From: Chitinophaga pinensis
Lineage (GTDB): Bacteria > Bacteroidota > Bacteroidia > Flavobacteriales_D > Crocinitomicaceae
Reading direction: 5' to 3'
DNA length: 13,208 nucleotides
Assembly (NCBI GenBank): GCA_945870115.1
Contig: CAMBRH010000068.1
Span: 1-13,208 of the forward strand
Shown: piece after piece, positions 6,860 through 13,208 of the stretch
Layout of the letters: every line of letters begins with the position of its first letter
Numbering within the stretch: the stretch's first letter is position 1
Position numbers and translations under genes: made by a program
Notes under the pieces: model-generated
Databases searched by the model: none
What the model was told of the DNA's origin: nothing
What the model saw: only the letters and a program-made list of their open reading frames with translations

Positions 6860-8224
6860 TTATAAATTTATTGTTGTTGTTTTATTTGAATATATTTTAA
6901 AATCTTTTTCGAAAGTATAAGCAGTTGATTTTAAATTTTTCTGCCTGTAAACTAATCTGTAATTTCCTGGTTGCATATTTACATTCCCATAACTTGTCGC
7001 TTGATCTAAATTATGAATCCATTCCCATTTTCCTTCTTTGTTTAACATGAATAATTGAGCCACAACGACACCAGTTGCTTTGTAAGTGAAAATTCCTGGA
7101 GCCAAAATATCTACGTTTGACGTATTATTTTGCTCAATCGTAACTGTTTGATAAATCCTAGGTAATGTCAATATTTCGACATCGTATTTTCCAACAATGT
7201 ACTTATCCGAAATATTTAATTCTTGCAAATTTATTGTTTGATTAGTTCCGTGAAGCATCACTCTCATTGAAATCGAATAATCTTTTGTTCCATTTGTAGT
7301 GCGCAATTTCATGTAACCTTGCGGACCATCAACTTCAATTGTGTTGTGCTTGTTTTTAACTAAAGTAATGTTTTTCTTTTCGATTCTTGGAATCGTATTT
7401 ACAACTAAATCATATTTAATCGTTGGATCAATGACCAAAGTATCTGGATTTCCGTAACGATTAATTGTGTGCGTAAAAGTATATTTCAACTTATTTGTTC
7501 CAGCCTCATACAAAAACATGGTAACATCAGTTTCCTTCGGGTTTTTAGAAATATCGTTAATGTTAATTTGAGCGGTTGTATTTATAATGGCTTTATTAAC
7601 AATTGTTTGAAGTGCATTTTTAAAAGCATCTTTTGTTTCTGCCTCAGAATACGCACCAATACACTTGAATTTTTCCAAATAAGATAAATCTAATCCTAAA
7701 CCAATTACAAAAGGCGTAACATTGATGTTTTTGTCTTTTAGTTTTTTTGCAATAACACATGGATCATTATCACATGCTTCAATCCCATCAGTAATTAAAA
7801 TAATGATGTTGATAGAATTCATGTCAGGAAAATCTCCAGCACTTGCTTCTAAAGATCGAGCAATTGGAGTTGTACCCTTTGCAACAATTGTTTTGATTTT
7901 ATTTCGAACAGCAAGGTAATTGTTTTTACCAAATGGAATTTCCAATTTCGTGTCATTACAATCTTGGTAAGTTGCCGTAATCGGGGATTGATGACCATAA
8001 ACACGCAATGCAATTTCTAAATTTGCTGTCCCTTCTAAACTATCAACACATTTAGCTAAAATTTCTTTTGCAGCTTCAATGCGCGACTGACCATTTCCCC
8101 AATCAGCGTTCATACTATTTGAAGCATCCAACACAAATAATATCCGCGTCAATTTCTCCTGCGAATGTAAGTTATTACAAGCAAGGAAAATTAATATTGA
8201 TAGTATGGTTTTAATTTTATTCAA
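6860..8224 (-). CDS. Exported von Willebrand factor A-domain protein
   Basis: The 454-residue product starts at a TTG: there is an in-frame stop two codons upstream and no earlier ATG or GTG. It opens with a signal peptide ending in LHSQ; a Cys in IFLACNN makes a lipoprotein possible, though the lipobox is weak. The VWA domain spans about residues 26-205 with an intact metal-binding site: DASNS (Asp33, Ser35, Ser37), Thr118/Thr119 in KGTTP and Asp146 in ITDG. It has four cysteines (89, 151, 156, 188) that could form disulfides outside the cytoplasm. Residues about 215-454 hold three related beta-rich units of about 75 residues, with KYDLVVNTIPRI at 270, KYDVEILTLPRI at 346 and NYRLVYR at 421. 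VWA domains bind partner proteins through the metal; the ligand is unknown. The gene lies between the two transketolase genes, an unexpected place for an envelope protein. Confidence 0.85.
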   Translation of the reverse strand: MNKIKTILSILIFLACNNLHSQEKLTRILFVLDASNSMNADWGNGQSRIEAAKEILAKCVDSLEGTANLEIALRVYGHQSPITATYQDCNDTKLEIPFGKNNYLAVRNKIKTIVAKGTTPIARSLEASAGDFPDMNSINIIILITDGIEACDNDPCVIAKKLKDKNINVTPFVIGLGLDLSYLEKFKCIGAYSEAETKDAFKNALQTIVNKAIINTTAQININDISKNPKETDVTMFLYEAGTNKLKYTFTHTINRYGNPDTLVIDPTIKYDLVVNTIPRIEKKNITLVKNKHNTIEVDGPQGYMKLRTTNGTKDYSISMRVMLHGTNQTINLQELNISDKYIVGKYDVEILTLPRIYQTVTIEQNNTSNVDILAPGIFTYKATGVVVAQLFMLNKEGKWEWIHNLDQATSYGNVNMQPGNYRLVYRQKNLKSTAYTFEKDFKIYSNKTTTINL

Positions 8225-8231
8225 TTTTTAC

Positions 8232-8339
8232 AGATATTAGATAATTAGACATCAGACTAGAGACTCTTCCTCATTAAATTAGAATCTTTTATCAACAAAA
8301 ATTAAAGTCTTGAGTCTTTCGTCTTGCTGTCTTAAGTCT
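8232..8339. repeat. Inverted pair of AGAC/GTCT heptad arrays
   Basis: AGAY words start at 8232, 8239, 8247, 8254 and 8261 (steps 7, 8, 7, 7). GTCT words start at 8307, 8314, 8321, 8329 and 8336 (steps 7, 7, 8, 7). The second array is the mirror image of the first, including the place of the single 8-base step, so the five words of each arm face each other in an imperfect inverted repeat with mostly unpaired 3-base spacers and a 42-base AT-rich centre. It fills most of the 119-base gap between the transketolase N-terminal gene and the VWA gene. I see no good promoter in this gap. Confidence 0.75.
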
Positions 8340-8343
8340 ATTG

Positions 8344-9186
8344 TTAGTAGTCTCCCAATGTTTCTTTCAACTGTCCCAAAGCGTTTTCTAATTGCTCAGG
8401 ATTTGGTGTGCTTCCATGCCATTTATGTGTTCCCATCATGTAGTCAACTCCTTGACCCATTTCTGTTTTCATTATGATTACGATTGGTTTTTTATTTCCA
8501 GTCATTGATTTCGCTTTTGCCAACGTTGCTTTTAAATCTTCGAAATTGTGACCATCCATTTCTAAAACTTCCCAACCAAAAGCTATCCATTTTTGTGCCA
8601 AGTTTCCTAAAGACAAAACATCTTCAACATCTCCATCAATTTGACGGCCGTTATAATCAATTGTAGAAATCAAATTATCAATTTTGTTTGCTGCTGCGTA
8701 CATTGCTGCTTCCCAAATTTGACCTTCTTGCAATTCGCCATCACCATGTAAAGTGTAAACGATAGAAGAATCATTGTTTAGTTTTTTCGTTTCACAAGTT
8801 CCAATTGCAACTGATAAGCCTTGTCCTAAAGATCCAGAAGCCATCCTGATTCCAGGTAGTTTTTTGTCAGTACTCGGATGACCTTGTAAACGAGAACCAA
8901 TTTTTCTGAAAGTTCCTAATTCACTTACTGGAAAATAACCGCTTCTAGCTAAAACACTATAAAATAATGGTGATATATGTCCATTTGACAAGTAAAAAAC
9001 ATCTTCATTAATTGCATCCATAGAAAATGGCGCTGGATTATGTTTCATTTGCTCGAAGTATAATACTGTTAAAAAATCAGCACATCCTAAAGATCCACCT
9101 GGGTGACCTGAACTAACTTCACATACCATTCTTAATATGTCTCTTCTTACTTGCGATGCAATATTTGCTAAATCGTTATTTTCCAT
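8344..9186 (-). CDS. tkt: Transketolase, N-terminal (thiamine-binding) subunit
   Basis: This 280-residue protein is the diphosphate-binding half of a split transketolase. The thiamine diphosphate and Mg motif starts with GDGELQEGQIWEA (148-160) and ends at Asn179-Gly180 in IDYNGRQIDG, the known GDG-N spacing. His28 in SGHPGG and His103 in LQGHPS match active-site histidines of one-chain enzymes, and ASGSLGQGLS (116-125) and THKWHG near the end are also conserved. It acts in the cytoplasm with the C-terminal subunit encoded about 1.5 kb downstream. It is the first gene of the operon, with a well-formed Bacteroidota promoter a few bases upstream. The complete domain and clean stop argue that the split is a true two-gene arrangement and not a frameshift. 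Split transketolases are common in bacteria, but the two genes usually adjoin. Confidence 0.95.
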   Translation of the reverse strand: MENNDLANIASQVRRDILRMVCEVSSGHPGGSLGCADFLTVLYFEQMKHNPAPFSMDAINEDVFYLSNGHISPLFYSVLARSGYFPVSELGTFRKIGSRLQGHPSTDKKLPGIRMASGSLGQGLSVAIGTCETKKLNNDSSIVYTLHGDGELQEGQIWEAAMYAAANKIDNLISTIDYNGRQIDGDVEDVLSLGNLAQKWIAFGWEVLEMDGHNFEDLKATLAKAKSMTGNKKPIVIIMKTEMGQGVDYMMGTHKWHGSTPNPEQLENALGQLKETLGDY

Positions 9187-9205
9187 GAATTATATTTAAA
9201 AGTCC

Positions 9206-9238
9206 CAAAATTAACATAATTTAATGGGATTATTCAAA
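9206..9238 (-). promoter_or_regulatory. Promoter of the transketolase operon
   Basis: On the minus strand TTTG (9238-9235) is followed after 21 bases by TAATTTTG (9213-9206), a full match to the Bacteroidota -7 consensus TAnnTTTG with the -33 TTTG. This predicts a start of transcription near 9199 and a leader of about 13 bases before the ATG at 9186. An imperfect dyad (TCCCA 9203-9207 with TGGGA 9225-9229, and AAATTA 9208-9213 with TAATTT 9217-9222) overlaps the -7 element and could be an operator. Confidence 0.6.
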
Positions 9239-9252
9239 AAAAATTATGAATA

Positions 9253-9285
9253 TTTGTCCACAGAAATAAGTTTTTATTAATTTTA
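9253..9285 (+). promoter_or_regulatory. Possible gap promoter
   Basis: TTTG (9253-9256) is followed after 21 bases by TAATTTTA (9278-9285), one mismatch from TAnnTTTG. The predicted transcript would start near 9291 and carry a leader of about 60 bases. The last-base mismatch in the -7 element makes this only a candidate. Confidence 0.35.
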
Positions 9286-9295
9286 CAAAACTTAT

Positions 9296-9318
9296 TGTCA
9301 GAGTGACACTTTGAGTGT
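9296..9318 (+). promoter_or_regulatory. Two overlapping short palindromes ahead of gap
   Basis: TGTCA-GAG-TGACA (9296-9308) and ACACT-TTG-AGTGT (9306-9318) are two perfect 5-base dyads with 3-base centres that overlap by 3 bases. They lie just after the candidate gap transcription start and 35-57 bases before the ATG. They could be an operator for a dimeric repressor or alternative leader hairpins; short dyads also occur by chance. Confidence 0.35.
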
Positions 9319-9352
9319 TCTGCAATCGAAAAATTTAATAACATTATATAAG

Positions 9353-10339
9353 ATGAAAAAAATTGGAATAAATGGTTTTGGAAGAATTGGTAGATGCTTT
9401 GCAAGATATGCCTTACTTCAAAATGATATAGAAATTGCATTAGTGAATGATTTAGGCGACTTAAAAACCCTAGCACATTTGTTCAAATATGACAGTATTC
9501 ATGGAGTTTTAAAAGAAGAATTTGAAGTTAAAGATAATTCAATTGTTTTTAAAAACGGAAAAAAAATTGTTTTTATTTCAGAAAAAGATCCTTCAAATAT
9601 TCCTTGGGGAAAATTTGGAGTTGAAACAGTAATTGAATCAACTGGACTATTCTTAACTCAAGAAAAAGCTGAATTACATTTAAAGGGAGGAGCTAAAAAA
9701 GTTATTTTAAGTGCTCCAGCAAATGATAATACCAAAACGATCGTTCTTGGTGTAAACGATGAAACTTTATTATCAAGCGATACTGTAATTTCAAATGCTT
9801 CCTGTACTACAAATTGTGCTGCACCTTTAATCAAAGTTATGATGGAAATTGCTGAAATTGAAAGTGCTATGCTAAAGACTGTTCACAGTTTTACTTCAGA
9901 TCAACGTTTACATGATGCTCCGCACAAGGATTTGAGAAGAGCAAGAGCGGCTACAATGTCAATAATTCCAACTTCTACCGGAGCTGCAAAAGCTTTGTGG
10001 AAAATCTTCCCAGAATTGGACGGAAAAATGGCTGGAAGCAGTATGCGTGTACCTGTTTCTGACGGAAGTATTACGGAATTTACCTTTATGTTGAAAAACG
10101 AAGTTTCTGTTGCTACAATTAATGAAGCATTTAAAAAAGCAGCTGAGACCAACCTAAAAGGAATTTTGCGTTATACGGACGAACCAATCGTTTCTGTTGA
10201 TATTATTGGAGACAGACACAGTTCAATTTTCGACAGTGATTTAACTTTAGTAATTGGAAAAATGGTAAAACTTTCAGCTTGGTATGATAATGAAGCTGGA
10301 TATTCAAGTCGTTTACTTGATTTGGTGAATTTGGTATAG
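9353..10339 (+). CDS. gap: Glyceraldehyde-3-phosphate dehydrogenase
   Basis: This enzyme converts glyceraldehyde-3-phosphate, phosphate and NAD to 1,3-bisphosphoglycerate in cytoplasmic glycolysis. I chose the ATG at 9353 because MKKIGINGFGRIGR is the normal start of the family; a TTG at 9311 in the same frame would add 14 unrelated residues. The 328-residue protein has the NAD-binding GFGRIGR (8-14), Asp33 after the second strand as in NAD-preferring enzymes, the catalytic SNASCTTNCAAPL (147-159) with Cys151, His178 in TVHSFTSDQ, DAPHKDLRRARAA (188-200), and the C-terminal SAWYDNEAGYSSRLLDL. It is slightly short of the usual 330-340 residues. It is divergent from the transketolase operon across a 166-base control region, and both enzymes use glyceraldehyde-3-phosphate, so joint control is a fair inference. 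A strong terminator follows. Confidence 0.96.
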   Translation: MKKIGINGFGRIGRCFARYALLQNDIEIALVNDLGDLKTLAHLFKYDSIHGVLKEEFEVKDNSIVFKNGKKIVFISEKDPSNIPWGKFGVETVIESTGLFLTQEKAELHLKGGAKKVILSAPANDNTKTIVLGVNDETLLSSDTVISNASCTTNCAAPLIKVMMEIAEIESAMLKTVHSFTSDQRLHDAPHKDLRRARAATMSIIPTSTGAAKALWKIFPELDGKMAGSSMRVPVSDGSITEFTFMLKNEVSVATINEAFKKAAETNLKGILRYTDEPIVSVDIIGDRHSSIFDSDLTLVIGKMVKLSAWYDNEAGYSSRLLDLVNLV

Positions 10340-10361
10340 TATTCAGCTGTATAATTTAATG

Positions 10362-10410
10362 AAAAGTGGTAAAAATTTGTTCCAAAGTTTTTACCACTTT
10401 TTGTTTTTAG
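10362..10410 (+). terminator. Terminator of gap
   Basis: AAAAGTGGTAAAAA (10362-10375) pairs perfectly with TTTTTACCACTTTT (10388-10401), with TTTG and CAAA able to extend the stem inward, followed by T-rich sequence to 10409. It lies 22 bases after the gap stop codon. Confidence 0.88.
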
Positions 10411-10474
10411 TTATTTTGACTAGTGGTTTGAAATTTGTTTTTGTGTGATGGAAAATGACAACTTTTTACTTCTA

Positions 10475-10506
10475 AAAGCGAGTAGCTTTCAAAATTTACT
10501 CGCTTT
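10475..10506 (-). terminator. Probable terminator of parC
   Basis: AAAGCGAGTA (10475-10484) pairs perfectly with TACTCGCTTT (10497-10506) around a 12-base loop. Read on the minus strand it follows the parC stop by about 41 bases and ends in only four T, so it is a weaker terminator than the gap hairpin next to it. It could also serve as a backup for gap read-through. Confidence 0.6.
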
Positions 10507-10547
10507 AGTGTATTTTTTCTTTTCGTTTTTAAAAATTATACTTAAAT

Positions 10548-13208
10548 TTAAAACAAAGTTGGTTCATCATCCTCATCACTTTTTGGCGCAATATCCCATT
10601 CAATATCTGGAGTATTTTCATCTCCGTCATTTTCCGTTTCATCAGAAGCTATTCCGTCGATTTCGAATGGAATTTCTTTCTTCACTTCTGGCCAAGCTTC
10701 TCCACCGTCAATTTCATGTGTTAAAATGATTTCTTTCACTTTGAGTTTTGTCATCTGATTTCCTTGGGCTTTCATGCCTTTTACTTCAATCAAATCAGCT
10801 AAATTGACAACATTATCTGGAAGATTTTTCGTTTCTTTCAGTAATTTGTTATAGACAATTTTTGCTTCTGGTCGGTAAGATGTTGAAACCAAATCCATGT
10901 AAGAACCTTCTGCTTCTCCAATGAAAGAAATGCGTTTGTCAGTCATTGTCTCACACACAAATCGTTTTACATAATGTAATTCTTTTTCACCATCGTAATA
11001 AACAGTTGAAATTGGTCTATCTGGAATCCATTTTTCAATGTGAATCATGTCTTCGTCAAAATGCGTTGCAATATCGAAATTTGACAAACGATATTCACCA
11101 TTTTTGTATAAAGTCAATATTTTATCCGTTCCCTTAAATGGACCCAAAAATTTTCCTCTTCCGTCGTCATTTAATCGTCCAACAATTGTGTCGTACCAGA
11201 TTTTACGAGAAGCTAGGGTAGAACCGCCAACTTCTTTTTGTATAATTTTTTGTACAATTTCTTTAGTCACACGATTTCCAGCAGAAGTTCTGCTTTTAAT
11301 CAACATTTCACCAAAATCAATGTCAAAACGCAAACGTTTTAAATGTGGTCTTGGGCGTAATAAAACTGTTACAATTTCTTTTTCTCCATTTGGATGAACT
11401 GAGAAATAAAGCAATTTAGAACCTTTTGTTCCTCGACTTAAATCGTATTCTGTATCTCGTGTGATGCTATTTACAAAAAAGCGTTTCATCATTGTTGCAC
11501 CGCCAATTCCGTCTTGATACATGACGTGATAAATTGTTCGTGTATCACCTTTTTTCCAAACGTCAACGTGAACAATTCCTTTACCAACGAATTTTTTGTC
11601 AGCAATTTTGGTAATCATCATTTTTCCAGTATCAAAGAAAATAATGATGTCGTCAATTTCTGAACAATCGTTTATAGCTTCGTTTTTCTTTAATCCCCAA
11701 CCGATAAATCCTTCTTCTAAATCAACGTATAATTTTTTATTTGCAATGATTACTTTTGCTGCAGTAATATTATCAAAAACTTTAATCTCCGTTTTGCGCT
11801 CTTTTCCTTCTCCAAAGCGTTTTTTGATGTCTTTGAAATATTCGATGCAATAATCAATTAGATTGTCCAATTTAGTTTGAACTTCTAACATTTCTGCTTC
11901 GATTTTCATGATTAGTTCATCCGCTTTATCACTGTCATAACGCGTGATTCTAATCATTCTGATTTCTGTCAGTTTGTGTAAATCTTCGTCATTAATTTCA
12001 CGTCTGAATTCTTTTTTAAACTTTTCAAAACGCTTATACATGTATGCATAAAGAGATTCTTTGTCACTATATAACTTAAAATCAATGTACATTTCTTCTC
12101 GGATAAAAATCTTTTCCAAGGTAGAGAAATGCCATTGTTGTAACAATTCATTTAAGCGAATTTCAAGTTCCCATTTTAATAATTTTACCGTGTTATTGGT
12201 GTTGATTTTTAAAATTTCGGTTACTCCTAAAAAGCGTGGTTTATCGACATCAATTATAGATGAATTGGGAGAAATTGAAACTTCGCAATCCGTAAAAGCA
12301 TACAAAGCATCCAATGTTTTATCAGGAGAAATTCCAGGAACTAAATGAATAACGATTTCACAAATTGCAGAAGTGTTGTCTTCTATTTTTTTGACTTTAA
12401 TCTTTCCTTTTTCATTCGCTTTAATGATAGATTCAATTAAAGAACTAGTTGTAGTTCCGAATGGTATTTCGTTGATTAATAAAGTCTTATTGTCTTGAAT
12501 TTTAATTTTTGCTCTGACTCGAATTTTTCCTCCACGAAGTCCGTCGTTGTAATTAGAAAAATCAGCCATTCCACCGTTTAAAAAGTCAGGCAGTAATTCT
12601 ACTTTTCTTCCTCTTAAATGATTGATTGATTGTTCTATTAATTCTATAAAATTGTGAGGTAAAATTTTACATGCCAAACCAACAGCAATTCCTTCAGCTC
12701 CTTGTGCCAAAAGCAATGGGAATTTCATCGGAAGCTGCTCTGGTTCTTTGTTTCGACCATCGTAACTTGAAAGCCAATTCGTTGTTTTTGGATTAAAAAC
12801 AACGTGCGCCGCAAATTTTGAAATTCGAGCTTCAATATATCGTGGAGCAGCAGCACCGTCGCCAGTCAAAGTATTTCCCCAGTTTCCTTGGCAATCTATT
12901 AGCAATTCCTTTTGCCCTAAAGCAACCAAAGCGTCTCCGATAGAAGCATCACCATGAGGGTGATATTTCATTGTATTTCCTATGATATTCGCAACTTTAT
13001 TGTAGCGACCATCGTCCAATTCTTTCATTGAATGCAAAATCCTACGTTGTACAGGTTTTAAGCCGTCAAAAAGTGCAGGTACAGCGCGTTCAAGGATTAC
13101 ATAAGATGCGTAATCCAAAAACCATTTTTCGTATAAACCATTTAAAGGAATGATTTTATCATCCACATTCGATTTCTCAAATGGATTTGAATCAGTATCC
13201 TTTTTATC
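10548..13208 (-). CDS. parC: DNA topoisomerase IV subunit A, 5' partial
   Basis: This is the DNA-cutting and rejoining subunit of a type IIA topoisomerase, which with ParE separates linked daughter chromosomes. The frame stays open to the window edge, 14 codons beyond the GTG at 13166, so the real start is outside the window, behind an acidic N-terminal extension. Counting from that GTG, GLKPVQRRILHSM (35-47), YHPHGDASIGDALV (68-81) and APRYIEARIS (107-116) with catalytic Tyr110 form the winged-helix core, and Ile160 in GAEGIAVGL is the expected DNA-bending wedge. Coiled-coil arms (around residues 360-470) and a beta-rich C-terminal domain follow, ending in a strongly acidic tail (KSDEDDEPTLF). 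No GyrA box (QRRGGKG) is visible in the C-terminal domain, which favours topoisomerase IV over gyrase. At least 886 residues. The gene converges on gap; its partner parE is not in the window. Confidence 0.92.
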   Translation of the reverse strand, partial: DKKDTDSNPFEKSNVDDKIIPLNGLYEKWFLDYASYVILERAVPALFDGLKPVQRRILHSMKELDDGRYNKVANIIGNTMKYHPHGDASIGDALVALGQKELLIDCQGNWGNTLTGDGAAAPRYIEARISKFAAHVVFNPKTTNWLSSYDGRNKEPEQLPMKFPLLLAQGAEGIAVGLACKILPHNFIELIEQSINHLRGRKVELLPDFLNGGMADFSNYNDGLRGGKIRVRAKIKIQDNKTLLINEIPFGTTTSSLIESIIKANEKGKIKVKKIEDNTSAICEIVIHLVPGISPDKTLDALYAFTDCEVSISPNSSIIDVDKPRFLGVTEILKINTNNTVKLLKWELEIRLNELLQQWHFSTLEKIFIREEMYIDFKLYSDKESLYAYMYKRFEKFKKEFRREINDEDLHKLTEIRMIRITRYDSDKADELIMKIEAEMLEVQTKLDNLIDYCIEYFKDIKKRFGEGKERKTEIKVFDNITAAKVIIANKKLYVDLEEGFIGWGLKKNEAINDCSEIDDIIIFFDTGKMMITKIADKKFVGKGIVHVDVWKKGDTRTIYHVMYQDGIGGATMMKRFFVNSITRDTEYDLSRGTKGSKLLYFSVHPNGEKEIVTVLLRPRPHLKRLRFDIDFGEMLIKSRTSAGNRVTKEIVQKIIQKEVGGSTLASRKIWYDTIVGRLNDDGRGKFLGPFKGTDKILTLYKNGEYRLSNFDIATHFDEDMIHIEKWIPDRPISTVYYDGEKELHYVKRFVCETMTDKRISFIGEAEGSYMDLVSTSYRPEAKIVYNKLLKETKNLPDNVVNLADLIEVKGMKAQGNQMTKLKVKEIILTHEIDGGEAWPEVKKEIPFEIDGIASDETENDGDENTPDIEWDIAPKSDEDDEPTLF

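Noticed and set aside
8232..8339. CRISPR array
   Set aside because: The repeat word is 4 bases in a 7-base period, with arms in opposite orientation and no spacers of useful length or cas genes.
5898..9186. Transketolase broken by frameshift or insertion
   Set aside because: Both halves have proper starts, stops and complete domains, and two-gene transketolases are a known normal form; only the gene between them is unusual.
9254..9262. DnaA-box-like TTGTCCACA near gap
   Set aside because: It differs from TTWTNCACA at one base, stands alone, and there is no cluster or origin-associated gene nearby.
9234..9476. Minus-strand reading frame overlapping the start of gap
   Set aside because: It lies antisense over the strongly supported gap N-terminus and control region, and its product has no recognisable features.
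10445..10729. Plus-strand reading frame across the parC end
   Set aside because: Its second half is antisense to parC, the product is low-complexity Phe/Leu/His-rich, and it would cross the terminator hairpin at 10475-10506.

Overview
The window looks like chromosomal DNA from a member of the Bacteroidota, most likely Flavobacteriales or a close relative. The evidence is an AT-rich composition (about one third G+C by eye), coding starts without clear Shine-Dalgarno sequences, a promoter of the Bacteroidota type (TTTG, then TAnnTTTG), exported proteins whose signal peptides end in SQ or CQ, a split transketolase, and a topoisomerase IV A subunit of the flavobacterial kind. I saw no phage, transposase, CRISPR, tRNA or rRNA.

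Layout. Bases 1-846 (+) hold the end of a surface lipoprotein gene with a good terminator at 871-900. Bases 921-1006 hold a structured element whose flanks match a dispersed repeat I recall from flavobacterial genomes. A tightly packed minus-strand gene cluster follows, read from 3995 down to 1034: a membrane-anchored conserved protein, a four-helix membrane protein, a PyrR-like phosphoribosyltransferase, murQ (cell-wall sugar recycling), and a small exported protein. Upstream of it, a small AT-rich gene for an exported protein (4091-4597) sits between two inverted arms built of 7-base repeats. Next is a class III aminotransferase (4648-5838), with a terminator hairpin only 9 bases before its start codon.

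Bases 5898-9186 (minus) form a carbon-metabolism operon. The two halves of transketolase are separate genes, and an exported von Willebrand A protein gene lies between them, 2 bases from the second half. The gap between the first half and the VWA gene is filled by an inverted pair of AGAC/GTCT arrays with 7-base spacing. A divergent control region (9187-9352) separates this operon from gap (glyceraldehyde-3-phosphate dehydrogenase, plus strand). Transketolase and GAPDH both handle glyceraldehyde-3-phosphate, so the divergent pair joins the pentose phosphate pathway to lower glycolysis. Two terminator-like hairpins lie between gap and the convergent parC (10548 to the window end, minus), whose start is outside the window.

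Most of this is ordinary core metabolism. The parts most worth a second look are the two heptad-repeat inverted pairs, the VWA gene embedded in the transketolase operon with its three internal repeats, the element at 921-1006, and the hairpin crowding the aminotransferase start. I found no convincing evidence of a new defence or mobile system.
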